Shown: one piece after another, positions 19,203 to 27,980 of the stretch
Numbering within the stretch: position 1 is the stretch's first letter
How the letters are laid out: every line of letters begins with the position of its first letter
Source: Melaminivora sp034675505
GTDB taxonomy: Bacteria; Pseudomonadota; Gammaproteobacteria; Burkholderiales; Burkholderiaceae_C
Reading direction: 5' to 3'
Assembly (NCBI GenBank): GCA_034675505.1
Contig: JAUCDD010000045.1
Span: forward strand, 1-64,000
Length of the DNA stretch: 64,000 nt
Position numbers and translations under genes: made by a program
Notes under the pieces: model-generated
Databases searched by the model: none
What the model saw: only the letters and a program-made list of their open reading frames with translations
Told to the model about the DNA's origin: nothing

Positions 19203-19628
19203 TCAACGCGTGTAGATGTTCAGGCCGGGAAAGAAGAAGGCGATCTCGACCTGCGCGGTTTCGGCAGCGTCGGAGCCGTGCACGGCGTTGGCGTCGATGC
19301 TGTCGGCGAAATCGGCGCGGATGGTGCCGGGGGCAGCCTTCTTGGGGTCGGTCGCGCCCATCAGCTCGCGGTTCTTCAGGATGGCGTCATCGCCTTCCAG
19401 CGCCTGCACCATGACCGGGCCGGAGATCATGAAGTCCACCAGATCCTTGAAGAACGGGCGCTCCTTGTGCACGCCGTAGAACTGCTCGGCCTCGGCGCGC
19501 GACAGGTGGACCATGCGGGCGGCGGCGATCTTCAGGCCGGCGGCCTCGAAGCGGGCGTAGATCTGGCCGATCACATTCTTGGCGACGGCGTCGGGCTTGA
19601 TGATGGACAGGGTGCGTTCGATAGCCAT
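19203..19628 (-). CDS. ndk: Nucleoside diphosphate kinase
   Basis: Ndk passes the gamma phosphate of ATP to other nucleoside diphosphates through a phosphohistidine. The 141-residue protein has the standard start ERTLSIIKPDAVAKN and active-site motif NAVHGSDA (His near 117). Length and sequence are typical. An AGGAA ribosome-binding site precedes the ATG. Confidence 0.98.
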   Translation of the reverse strand: MAIERTLSIIKPDAVAKNVIGQIYARFEAAGLKIAAARMVHLSRAEAEQFYGVHKERPFFKDLVDFMISGPVMVQALEGDDAILKNRELMGATDPKKAAPGTIRADFADSIDANAVHGSDAAETAQVEIAFFFPGLNIYTR

Positions 19629-19666
19629 GGGAATTTTTTCCTGGTGATGTGTTGCGATTATTTTTT

Positions 19667-19689
19667 TGCCGGATGAGCAAAACCCGGCA
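19667..19689. other. Hairpin in the rluB-ndk gap
   Basis: TGCCGG and CCGGCA form a 6-bp stem with an 11-nt loop. On the plus strand it is followed by TTTTAACTTT and on the minus strand by seven A. In the direction of the flanking genes it is therefore not a classical terminator. It could stop plus-strand antisense transcription or shape the ndk leader. Confidence 0.35.
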
Positions 19690-19710
19690 TTTTAACTTTG
19701 GGCAGCAGCC

Positions 19711-20964
19711 TCAGCGCCCGCCGCGCCGCTGCCCACTGCGGCCGCGCTGCTTTTGCTGTTCACGCTTGCGCGCCAGGCTGTCGGCGCCGATGTAGCCGAC
19801 CGAGGTTTTCAGGGGGTCGGGCTGGCCCTGCGGCGGCTGCCGGCCTGCGCGCGGCGCCACCGGGCCGCGTGCTGGCCCCGCGCCTGCAGGCCGGTCGGGT
19901 GAGCGGCCGCGCCGCCCGGGACCCGCCTGGTCAGCGCGCGGGCCGCGCGGCTCCAGCTCCGGCGTGACGCCCACCGCCTGCATCAGCGCCCGTATGTCAC
20001 GCTCGTCCAGCTCCAGCCAGGCGCCGCGCTTCAGGCCGCGCGGCAGCATCATGGCGCCGTAGCGGATGCGGATCAGGCGGCTGACGGCATGGCCCACGGC
20101 CTCGAACATGCGCCGCACCTCGCGGTTGCGGCCCTCGGAGATCGTCACCCGGTACCAGCAGTTGGCGCCTTCGCCGCCCCCTTCCTCGATGGAGCCGAAG
20201 GCGGCGTCACCGTCGTCCAGCCGCACGCCGTCCAGTAGCCGCTGGCGCTCCTCGGGGCTGAGGGCACCCAGCACCCGCACTGCGTATTCGCGCTCCAGGC
20301 CGAAGCGCGGGTGCATGAGGCGGTTGGCCAGTTCACCCGAGCTGGTGAACAGCAGCAGGCCTTCGGTGTTCAGATCCAGGCGGCCCACCGACTGCCACTT
20401 GCCGTGCATCAGGCGCGGCAGCTTGCGAAATACCGTCGGGCGGTTTTGCGGATCGTCGTGCGTCACCACCTCGCCCGTGGGCTTGTGGTAGGCGATGACG
20501 CGGGTCGGCGGCGGTGCGATGCGAAAGCGGATCGGCTTGCCGTTGACCTTGATCTGGTCGCCGTACTGCACGCGCTGGCCGACGTGCGCCGGCTCGTTGT
20601 TCACCGAGATCCGCCCCTCCAGGATCAGCTGCTCCATCTCCAGCCGCGAACCCAGGCCGGCCTGCGCCAGCACCTTGTGCAGCTTGGGACTCTCGGCATG
20701 GGGCTGCAGCACGCGCTTTTGCGGCGCGAGCTGGACATCCGCCTCGTCCTGGTCGAGCTGACCGGACACGACGTCGGAAAACTGGTAGCCGCCGTGTTGC
20801 GGGTCCGCCGCCAGGGCGGCCTCGCCGGGATCAGGGGCTGCTCGCTCGGCGGGGTCGCTGGCCTGCGCAGCCGGGGCCTGGGCCGGAGAGCGCTTTTTTC
20901 CACTCTCCGCGCGTTGCCCGGAAGGGACGGGTGAGCGGCGCGAGGGCTTGGCAGGTTGGTTCAT
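19711..20964 (-). CDS. rluB: 23S rRNA pseudouridine synthase B
   Basis: RluB makes pseudouridine 2605 of 23S rRNA. The 417-residue protein has an N-terminal Ala/Pro/Lys-rich extension of about 90 residues, an S4 RNA-binding domain (KLHKVLAQAGLGSRLEMEQ), the catalytic RLDLNTEGLLLFT motif and a C-terminal basic tail rich in R, G and P. Both disordered tails are common in Betaproteobacteria. Its ATG overlaps the scpB stop (ATGA). Confidence 0.93.
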   Translation of the reverse strand: MNQPAKPSRRSPVPSGQRAESGKKRSPAQAPAAQASDPAERAAPDPGEAALAADPQHGGYQFSDVVSGQLDQDEADVQLAPQKRVLQPHAESPKLHKVLAQAGLGSRLEMEQLILEGRISVNNEPAHVGQRVQYGDQIKVNGKPIRFRIAPPPTRVIAYHKPTGEVVTHDDPQNRPTVFRKLPRLMHGKWQSVGRLDLNTEGLLLFTSSGELANRLMHPRFGLEREYAVRVLGALSPEERQRLLDGVRLDDGDAAFGSIEEGGGEGANCWYRVTISEGRNREVRRMFEAVGHAVSRLIRIRYGAMMLPRGLKRGAWLELDERDIRALMQAVGVTPELEPRGPRADQAGPGRRGRSPDRPAGAGPARGPVAPRAGRQPPQGQPDPLKTSVGYIGADSLARKREQQKQRGRSGQRRGGR

Positions 20965-21650
20965 CGATGTTCTTCCCTTGGGGTGCCGTCGCCGGCGGAG
21001 GCGGGTGTTGTGGGCGCGGGGGCTGCGTCGGCGGCACCCGCTTCGTGGTCATTCGGCGCTGGGGCTGCCTCGGGGTCTTGTCCGGGCTCTTGCAGTTCCA
21101 GCAATCCGCCCAGGTCGGGTAAATCGGCCTGGGCCTCGCCGCCATCGCCCAGCGCGGGCAACTGATCCAGCGACTGCAGGCCCAGGTCATCCAGGAACTG
21201 CCGCGTGGTGGCCAGCAGCGCCGGGCGGCCCAGGGTTTCGCGATAGCCGATGGTCTCGACCCAGCCCCGATCCTCCAGCTGCTTGATGATCAGGCTGTTG
21301 ACGGTGACGCCGCGGATGTCCTCGATGTCGCCCCGCGTGACGGGTTGGCGGTAGGCAATGATGGCCAGCGTCTCCAGCGCAGCGCGCGTGTAGCGCGGCG
21401 GCTTCTCGGGATGCAGGCGGTCAAGGTAGGGGCGCATCTCCGGCCGGCTCTGGAAGCGCCAGCCGCTGGCCACCGCCACCAATTCGACCCCGCGCAACGA
21501 CCAGTCCTGTTGCAACTGGAACAGCAGGGCCTTCACGGTATCGGCCCCGAGCACGTCGTCAAACAGCGTGCGCAGCTCGCGTATGGACACCGGCTGGGCA
21601 GCGCAGATCAAGGCGGTTTCGAGAACCCGTTTGGCATCCACCGAATTCAT
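20961..21650 (-). CDS. scpB: Segregation and condensation protein B
   Basis: ScpB is the winged-helix dimer that binds ScpA in the SMC condensin. From ATG at 21650 the protein has 229 residues and begins MNSVDAKRVLETALI. It has the conserved YTRAALETLAIIAYRQPVTR helix near 90-109 and an acidic, disordered C-terminus (residues after about 165). The longer frame to 21824 reads through unrelated upstream sequence. scpA is not in the window. Confidence 0.94.
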   Translation of the reverse strand: MNSVDAKRVLETALICAAQPVSIRELRTLFDDVLGADTVKALLFQLQQDWSLRGVELVAVASGWRFQSRPEMRPYLDRLHPEKPPRYTRAALETLAIIAYRQPVTRGDIEDIRGVTVNSLIIKQLEDRGWVETIGYRETLGRPALLATTRQFLDDLGLQSLDQLPALGDGGEAQADLPDLGGLLELQEPGQDPEAAPAPNDHEAGAADAAPAPTTPASAGDGTPREEHR

Positions 21651-21747
21651 GGGCGGCAATAGCGGGAAAAGGCGGCGCCGGTACGGGCGGCGCGCAGACG
21701 AAGACGGGGAGGAAGCGGCCGCCTTCCCAGGCGCCGGTCGGCAGGCT

Positions 21748-22773
21748 TTAGGCCGCAGGCGGCAGATTGTAGTCCAGCCCCCAGAAAGCCAGCGCCTGGC
21801 GCATGTCCAGCGGCAAGGGAGCAAGGAATTCCAGCGCCTCGCCCGTCATGGGGTGCGTGAACGCCAGCCGACAGGCATGCAGCGCCTGGCGCTGCAGGCC
21901 GGCTGCCGGCAGGCCGCCGTACAGGCTGTCGGCCACCAGCGGGTGGCGCAGCGATGCCATGTGCACGCGAATCTGGTGCGTGCGCCCTGTATGCAGGGTG
22001 CAGCGCACGAGGCAGACCTGCTCCTGGCTGGCGAGCTGCTCGATGTCGGTACGCGCCGGCTTGCCGGGCTGGCTGGCCAGGTCGACGACCGCCATGCGCA
22101 GCCGGTTGCGCGGGTCGCGGCCGATGGGCGCATCCACCCGCCGCTGCAGCGGCCCGCCCCAGGCACCCCACGCCAGCGCCAGGTATTGGCGGCTGACCTC
22201 GCGTGCGGCAATCATGCGCACCAGCGCATCCATCGCCGCACGGCTGCGCGCCACCACCATGAGGCCGCTGGTGTCCTTGTCCAGCCGGTGCACGATGCCG
22301 GCGCGGGGCACCTGCGCGGCCCGCGCGTCGCGCCCCAGCAAGGCGTTGAGCAGCGTTCCGCTCCAATTGCCGGGCGCCGGATGGACGACCAGGCCTGCAG
22401 GCTTGTGCACCACCAGCAGATGCTCGTCCTCGAACACCACATCGACAGGCAACTGTTCGGCGCGAAAGGCCTGGCTTTGCAGGGTGGGGCGCATCTCCAC
22501 CGTGACCTGCGCGCCCACCTGCACCCGCTGCGCCGGCTTCAGCGCAGGCAAGCCGTCCAGCCGCACCGCTCCCTGGGCCAGCAATTGCTGCAGATAACTG
22601 CGCGAAAACTCGGGCACCAGCTGCGCCAGCGCCTTGTCCAGCCGCTGCTGATGCAACTCCCCGGGAATGGCAAATTCGCGCAGTTCAACGAGGGTGTCCG
22701 CTTCGCCGCCCTCGGCCTGCGCGATCTCGTCGTCGCCGAAGTCGGGCGGCGCCCCCGCAGCTTGCGCGCTCAA
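21748..22773 (-). CDS. rluD: 23S rRNA pseudouridine synthase D
   Basis: RluD makes pseudouridines 1911, 1915 and 1917 in helix 69 of 23S rRNA. The 341-residue protein has an S4 domain (RLDKALAQLVPEFSRSYLQQL) and catalytic HRLDKDTSGLMV near 151-162. The only available start before the conserved region is TTG at 22773, which overlaps the nlpD stop as TTGA; translation is probably coupled. Confidence 0.95.
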   Translation of the reverse strand: MSAQAAGAPPDFGDDEIAQAEGGEADTLVELREFAIPGELHQQRLDKALAQLVPEFSRSYLQQLLAQGAVRLDGLPALKPAQRVQVGAQVTVEMRPTLQSQAFRAEQLPVDVVFEDEHLLVVHKPAGLVVHPAPGNWSGTLLNALLGRDARAAQVPRAGIVHRLDKDTSGLMVVARSRAAMDALVRMIAAREVSRQYLALAWGAWGGPLQRRVDAPIGRDPRNRLRMAVVDLASQPGKPARTDIEQLASQEQVCLVRCTLHTGRTHQIRVHMASLRHPLVADSLYGGLPAAGLQRQALHACRLAFTHPMTGEALEFLAPLPLDMRQALAFWGLDYNLPPAA

Positions 22774-23663
22774 CGCGCAGGCAGGTAGCGCGCCGGATCA
22801 ACCGGCTTGCCCTGCCGGCGAATCTCGAAGTGCAGCTTGACGCGGTCCGCGTCGGTGCTGCCCATCTCGGCAATCTTCTGGCCGCGCCGCACGTTCTGGT
22901 CTTCCTTGACCAGCAGTGTCTGGTTGTGGGCGTAGGCCGTCAGGTAGGTGTTGTTGTGCTTGAGGATGACCAGGTTGCCGTAGCCACGCAGCCCGCCGCC
23001 GGCATACACCACCCGGCCATCCGCGGCCGCAATCACCGGATCGCCCGCCTTGCCGGAGATGTCCAGGCCCTTGTTGCGCGCCTCGTCGAAGCCCGCGATC
23101 TGGGCACCGGCGGCCGGCCATATGAAATTCATGGCGTCGCTTGCGCTGGCCGCCGGCTCCGGTGCCGCTGGCGTCGGCGGCGCTTCGGCCGAGGCTGCAG
23201 CCACGGGCTTGGTGGCAGGCCCTGCGGCTGCCACTGCCGGAGGAGCGACAGGCCGCGTGACCACGCCAGTGTCAGCGGCCACGCTTGCCGCAGCCGTGGC
23301 GGCGGTGGGGGGCAGCACCCGCAGAACCTGGCCCACCTCGATCAGGTCGGCGTTCTTCAGATTGTTCCAGCGGGCGATGTCCTTCCAGCTCTGACCATTT
23401 TCCAGGCCGATACGGATCAAGGTGTCCCCCGGCTTGACCGTGTAGTAGCCAGGCTTGCCCGCATTCTCGGCCCCTGGCAGCAGCTTGGGGTCGGGCAGCG
23501 CCGGGGCGGCACTGGCGGCCGGTTGAGGGCGCGCGGCGCTGCCCACAGACGTCCCCCGGTCCTCCACAGGAGCCCGGTTGACCGGCGTGCCGCAGCCCGC
23601 CAGCGCCAGCGCAACGGCCAACACGGCAAGCCCACAAGTCCCTTGAGCACGCATTCCCGACAT
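22770..23663 (-). CDS. nlpD: NlpD-like LysM/M23 lipoprotein (amidase activator type)
   Basis: The 297-residue precursor has lipobox LAGC near residue 23, a LysM domain (YYTVKPGDTLIRIG near 73-86), a Pro/Ala linker and a C-terminal M23 fold. The first zinc-ligand position reads NKGLD instead of HxGxD, so the peptidase is probably inactive, as in NlpD and EnvC, which activate cell-wall amidases. ATG at 23663 has AGGGA upstream; GTG at 23672 is too close to it. It follows pcm by 15 bp in the surE-pcm-nlpD order. Confidence 0.9.
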   Translation of the reverse strand: MSGMRAQGTCGLAVLAVALALAGCGTPVNRAPVEDRGTSVGSAARPQPAASAAPALPDPKLLPGAENAGKPGYYTVKPGDTLIRIGLENGQSWKDIARWNNLKNADLIEVGQVLRVLPPTAATAAASVAADTGVVTRPVAPPAVAAAGPATKPVAAASAEAPPTPAAPEPAASASDAMNFIWPAAGAQIAGFDEARNKGLDISGKAGDPVIAAADGRVVYAGGGLRGYGNLVILKHNNTYLTAYAHNQTLLVKEDQNVRRGQKIAEMGSTDADRVKLHFEIRRQGKPVDPARYLPAR

Positions 23664-23678
23664 AGACAGCACTTCCCT

Positions 23679-24455
23679 TCAGGCAATCCCCGATTTTAAG
23701 GGGACGAAATGCACACTCTCGAGCACGGCCTGTTTGAACCCTTGCGCGGTGCGATCGACCACCACGAGCGCCTGCCGTCCGCCAGAGCCCATCATGGGCG
23801 CCACCAAACGCCCGCCGATCGCCAGCTGATCGCACCACGGCTGCGGCAAGGCATCGCCCCCGGCTGCAGCGATGATGCCGGAATAAGGGGCGCCGCCGGC
23901 ATACCCCAGCCGGCCATCGCCCAGGATCAGGTGCACGCTGGCGAGGCGCAAGGGGCGCAGGTTCTCCCGCGCCTTTTCGTGCAGCGCACGCAGCCGCTCG
24001 ATGGTGTAGACCTCGCGCGCCAGGAGCGCCAGCACCGCCGCCTGGTAGCCGCAACCCGTGCCGATTTCCAGCACCCTGCCCAGCCCCGCGCCGCGCGCAC
24101 AGTGAGCCTCCAAAAGCAACTGGGCCATGCGCGCGACCACGCTGGGCTTGGAGATGGTCTGCGCCAAGCCTATGGGCAGGCTGGTGTCCTCGTAGGCCTG
24201 GTTGGCAAGCGCCGTGTCGACGAAGCGGTGCCGCTCCACCGCCCCCATCGCCTGCAGGACCTGCGGCGCGTCTATGCCCGTGGCAGCCAGGCGCTGCACC
24301 ATACGCGCGCGCACCGCGGCCGAGTCCAGGCCAACGCCCTCGGGCATTGGCAGGGGCGACGCCGGGCGCGGCCGCGTGGCTGTGGCCGAAGCCGCCGCGG
24401 CACCGCCCGGCTGCAGTCCGTCCAGGCGTGCGGGAAAGCCGGGCCGGCGCTGCAT
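23679..24455 (-). CDS. pcm: Protein-L-isoaspartate O-methyltransferase
   Basis: Pcm repairs isoaspartyl residues in aged proteins using SAM. From ATG at 24455 the protein has 258 residues. It shows the SAM motif VLEIGTGCGYQAAVLALLA and the conserved AYEDTSLPIGLAQTISKP segment. An N-terminal stretch of about 45 residues rich in A, G and P precedes the family domain. The start overlaps the surE stop by 1 bp (TGATG). Confidence 0.94.
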   Translation of the reverse strand: MQRRPGFPARLDGLQPGGAAAASATATRPRPASPLPMPEGVGLDSAAVRARMVQRLAATGIDAPQVLQAMGAVERHRFVDTALANQAYEDTSLPIGLAQTISKPSVVARMAQLLLEAHCARGAGLGRVLEIGTGCGYQAAVLALLAREVYTIERLRALHEKARENLRPLRLASVHLILGDGRLGYAGGAPYSGIIAAAGGDALPQPWCDQLAIGGRLVAPMMGSGGRQALVVVDRTAQGFKQAVLESVHFVPLKSGIA

Positions 24456-25237
24456 CAGGCGGCCCTGCCCGGCTCCACAGGACCGGCCATGCGCTGGACG
24501 GTCTGCGCCCAATAGCCCAGGCCATCGTGGTCCGTCAGGTCCACCTTCAACGGCGTTATCGCCACATGGCCGTGTGCGGTCGCATGGAAGTCCGTGCCCT
24601 CGGCGTCATCCTTGGCGGCGCCGGCCCCGCCGATCCAGTACATCACTTCGCCACGCGGGCTTTGCTGCTCGATCACGCGCTCTGCGGCATGGCGGCGGCC
24701 CAGGCGGCACAAGCGCCATGCCTGCAGGGCCGCCAGCGGCAGATTGGGAATGTTCACGTTGAGCAGCCACGGCGCCGAGCCGATCAGGCTGTGCCGCTGC
24801 ATCTGCTCCACCATCTCGCGCGCCTTGTGCGCCGCCGCCTCGATCTCGCCCCAGCCCTTGTCCACCTGGGAGAAAGCTATCGACGGGATACCGAACAGAT
24901 AACCCTCCATGGCGGCGCCCACGGTGCCCGAGTAGATGGTGTCGTCCCCCATGTTGGCGCCATTGTTGATGCCCGACACCACCAGGTCGGGCCGGTAGCC
25001 AAGCAGACCCGTGAGCGCGATGTGCACACAGTCGGCGGGCGTGCCGTTGACATAGCGAAAGCCGTTGGCGGCACGCTGCACATACAGCGGCGAATGCAGC
25101 GTGAGGGCGTTCGACTTGGCGCTATTGTTGTGCTCGGGCGCAACCACCTCGACATCAGCGATGGTCCGCAGGGCATCATGCAAGGCGACGATACCGGGGG
25201 CCTGGTAGCCATCGTCGTTGGAAATCAGGATCTTCAT
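24455..25237 (-). CDS. surE: 5'/3'-nucleotidase SurE
   Basis: SurE is a metal-dependent nucleoside monophosphate phosphatase linked to stationary-phase survival. The 260-residue protein starts MKILISNDDGYQAPGI with metal-binding NDDG, and carries SGINNGANMGDDTIYSGTVG. The frame extending to 25384 is not supported. It is the first gene of surE-pcm-nlpD-rluD and is divergent from the oxidoreductase at 25379. Confidence 0.96.
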   Translation of the reverse strand: MKILISNDDGYQAPGIVALHDALRTIADVEVVAPEHNNSAKSNALTLHSPLYVQRAANGFRYVNGTPADCVHIALTGLLGYRPDLVVSGINNGANMGDDTIYSGTVGAAMEGYLFGIPSIAFSQVDKGWGEIEAAAHKAREMVEQMQRHSLIGSAPWLLNVNIPNLPLAALQAWRLCRLGRRHAAERVIEQQSPRGEVMYWIGGAGAAKDDAEGTDFHATAHGHVAITPLKVDLTDHDGLGYWAQTVQRMAGPVEPGRAA

Positions 25238-25263
25238 GGGTGGTGCATCACGCAGTGGCGCGC

Positions 25264-25269
25264 ATTGTA
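25264..25269 (-). promoter_or_regulatory. Possible -10 box for surE
   Basis: TACAAT on the minus strand lies 27 bp before the surE ATG in the divergent gap. No good -35 is seen at 16-18 bp, so the call is weak. Confidence 0.25.
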
Positions 25270-25378
25270 GGAGCGCACTGACAAACCCGCACCCTGCCGC
25301 CTGGGAAGCAGGAAACGCGGCCTGGCACCTATGATCGCCCTTTCCTTGCCACCGAACGAACCACCCAGGAGACGACAC

Positions 25379-26353
25379 ATGCACGCATGGCTTTGCAGCG
25401 AACCCACCGGCGTCGAATCACTGACCTGGACGCAGCTGCCCACGCCACAGCCCAGGTCCGGTGAGGTATTGGTGGAAATCCGTGCGGCCAGCCTGAACTT
25501 CCCCGACCTGCTGATGGTGCAAAACAAGTACCAGATCAAGCCTGCCCTGCCCTTCGTGCCGGGGGCCGAATGGTCCGGCGTGGTGCGGGCCGTGGGCGAA
25601 GGCGTCACCCACCTGCGCGCCGGGCAAAACGTTGCCAGCCTCAGCGGAACCGGCGGCTTTGCCACCCACGTGACGGCACCTGCAGCGCAGTGCCTGCCGC
25701 TGCCCGACGGTTTCGATCCCGTGGACGCCGCAGCATTCATCATGACCTATGCCACCTCGCACCATGCATTGGTGGACCGTGCGCAACTGCGCGCGGGCGA
25801 AACCGTCCTGGTGCTGGGCGCCGCAGGCGGCGTCGGCACCGCCGCCATCCAGATTGCCAAGGCCATGGGAGCGCGCGTGGTTGCAGCCGCCTCCAGCGAG
25901 GAAAAGTGCAACCTGTGCCTGAAGATCGGCGCCGACGCAGTCATTGACTACAGCCAGGAAGACCTGCGCGAAGCGACCAAATCGCTCACCCAGGGCAAGG
26001 GCCCCGACGTCGTCTACGACCCCGTCGGCGGCAGCCTGTCCGAGTCAGCATTTCGTTCCATCGCCTGGCGCGGGCGCTACCTGGTCATTGGTTTCGCCGC
26101 CGGCCCCATCCCCGCCCTCCCGCTCAACCTGCCGTTGCTCAAGGGCGCTTCCATCGTCGGCGTGTTCTGGGGCGAATTTGCCAAGCGCGAGCCCCAGGCC
26201 AACGCCGCCATGATGGCTCAGCTGGCGCAGTGGTACGCGCAGGGCAGCATCAAGCCCGTCATAGACCGCACCATGCCCATGTCGCAGCTGCCGGCTGCCT
26301 TCTCGCGCATGGGCTCGCGCTCGGTGCTGGGCAAACTGGTGCTGGTCAACTAG
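25379..26353 (+). CDS. NADPH:quinone oxidoreductase family protein (zinc-independent MDR)
   Basis: The 324-residue medium-chain dehydrogenase has a GroES-like N-terminal half (RAASLNFPDLLMVQNKYQ) and a Rossmann domain with VLGAAGGVGTAAIQIAKAMGA near residues 143-162. The structural-zinc cysteines are absent, as in quinone reductases. The start at 25379 follows GGAG at a 7-nt gap, so the 16 residues encoded upstream are excluded. The physiological substrate is not evident. Confidence 0.88.
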   Translation: MHAWLCSEPTGVESLTWTQLPTPQPRSGEVLVEIRAASLNFPDLLMVQNKYQIKPALPFVPGAEWSGVVRAVGEGVTHLRAGQNVASLSGTGGFATHVTAPAAQCLPLPDGFDPVDAAAFIMTYATSHHALVDRAQLRAGETVLVLGAAGGVGTAAIQIAKAMGARVVAAASSEEKCNLCLKIGADAVIDYSQEDLREATKSLTQGKGPDVVYDPVGGSLSESAFRSIAWRGRYLVIGFAAGPIPALPLNLPLLKGASIVGVFWGEFAKREPQANAAMMAQLAQWYAQGSIKPVIDRTMPMSQLPAAFSRMGSRSVLGKLVLVN

Positions 26354-26437
26354 GAGCGCTGCAAGGCCTGGCGAGCTATCCATGCGGCAGCCGCTCTGTC
26401 ACACTGCTCCCTTTGCCTTCCTTTGCAGTCCGTGCAA

Positions 26438-27970
26438 ATGGCCGCATCCCCAAAGTCCGCGCCAGAAATTGCGCGCGAAACGTTCAAGCAACTGGCCGTG
26501 CGCCGGCTCAGCCCCACGCCTGACAACTACCAGGCGCTGTACGACGAAATTGCCGGCACAGCCAGCGCCCCGCCCTTCCCCACCCAGCCCCTGCGCTCCA
26601 TCCTGCGCGTGCTGCCTGGCCAGACTCCGGCGCAAAAACGCCTGTTGGCGCAAATGGAAAACGCTGTCGCGCAACTGGACTGGTCACTGGTGCAAAGGGC
26701 CATGGTCGGCTATGCCAACCTCGACCTGTCGCCCGTGGCCACTGCCGCGCAGGAGCACGAAGCCGCAGCGCTGGCCCGGGTGCCCCAGCGGCTGGCCGAG
26801 GCGCTGGCCCGGCTGGTGGACAACATATTGCCCGCATTGGCTGGCGACGACAGCCGCCTGCAGGAGATGGCCGGGCAGCTGACGCTGCTGCTGCGTACCG
26901 ACGAGCCCACAGCAGGAGAAACTGAACGCCAGTTGGCCAACTTCAGCCACCGCCTGTCCTTCGCGGCCGAGGATCAGGCCGCCATCCGCAGCCGGCTGCT
27001 GGCATTGCTGCACCTGGTTTTTGAAAACATCGCCGTCCTGAGCATCGACGACGAATGGCTGCATGGCCAGGCCGAGGCGCTCATGCAGGCGGCCCTGCCG
27101 CCCCTGAATTTGCGCCGCCTCGACGACTTGAACCAACGCCTGAAGGACATCATCCTGAAACAGGCCGAGGCCAAGTCTCAAACAGTGCAGGCGCAGGCGC
27201 AAATGCGCGAATTGCTTGCCAGTTTCATCGAACGCCTGGCGCGCATGGATGACTCCAGCAGCAGCTTCCACAGCCAGCTGGAGCAGTGCGCGGAACGCAT
27301 CAGCCAGGCGACCCGGCTGCAAGACATCGCTCCACTGCTGGAGGAAGTCATCAACGCCACCCGAACCATGGCGCTGAACACCCGGACGGCACTGGGCGAG
27401 CTGCAGGACCTGCGCAGCCGCGCCGAGTCGCGCCACGCCGAGATCGACCAGCTACGCCGGGAACTGGACCGCGCCAGCGCCGCCGCCAGGCACGACCCGC
27501 TGACAGGTTCGCTCAACCGCAAGGGCTTTGACGAGGCCCTGGAACGCGAGGTCGCGCGCAGCCAGCGCCAGGGCCGACCGCTGTGCGTGGCGCTGCTGGA
27601 CCTGGACGATTTCAAGGCCATCAACGATCGACTGGGCCACGCTGGCGGTGACGACGCTCTCGTGCATCTGGCCGAGGTGACGCGCCAGGTGCTGCGCCCG
27701 CAAGACCAGCTGACCCGCTATGGCGGCGAGGAATTCATCATCATCCTGCCGGACACCCTGCTTGCCGAGGGGGTGCAGGTCATGCGGCGCGTGCAACGCG
27801 AGCTCACCACCCGCTATTTCCTGAGGGACGGCGAGCGCGTCCTGATCACCTTCAGCGCGGGGGTAGCCCAGGTGCAGGGCGAAGACGACGCCACGGACGC
27901 CGTCCGGCGTGCTGACCAGGGCATGTATCTGGCCAAGCGCAGCGGCAAGAACCGCGTGGTCTCTGCTTGA
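26438..27970 (+). CDS. GGDEF diguanylate cyclase
   Basis: The 510-residue protein should make cyclic di-GMP. The C-terminal GGDEF domain has active-site RYGGEEF near residues 427-433. An intact inhibitory site RPQD lies five residues before it, so product feedback is expected. The N-terminal 330 residues are mostly helical and Q/E/R-rich with no recognised sensor domain; a coiled coil (RAESRHAEIDQLRRELDRAS) precedes the catalytic domain. No membrane segment is seen. TTG at 26423 is an alternative start. It lies 10 bp before a PhoD gene and about 1.7 kb before pilus genes. Confidence 0.92.
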   Translation: MAASPKSAPEIARETFKQLAVRRLSPTPDNYQALYDEIAGTASAPPFPTQPLRSILRVLPGQTPAQKRLLAQMENAVAQLDWSLVQRAMVGYANLDLSPVATAAQEHEAAALARVPQRLAEALARLVDNILPALAGDDSRLQEMAGQLTLLLRTDEPTAGETERQLANFSHRLSFAAEDQAAIRSRLLALLHLVFENIAVLSIDDEWLHGQAEALMQAALPPLNLRRLDDLNQRLKDIILKQAEAKSQTVQAQAQMRELLASFIERLARMDDSSSSFHSQLEQCAERISQATRLQDIAPLLEEVINATRTMALNTRTALGELQDLRSRAESRHAEIDQLRRELDRASAAARHDPLTGSLNRKGFDEALEREVARSQRQGRPLCVALLDLDDFKAINDRLGHAGGDDALVHLAEVTRQVLRPQDQLTRYGGEEFIIILPDTLLAEGVQVMRRVQRELTTRYFLRDGERVLITFSAGVAQVQGEDDATDAVRRADQGMYLAKRSGKNRVVSA

Positions 27971-27980
27971 GGAGCTCCTC

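Noticed and set aside
25330..25335. TATGAT as a -10 box before the quinone oxidoreductase gene
   Set aside because: It lacks a -35 partner, and any GC-rich gap gives such hits by chance.
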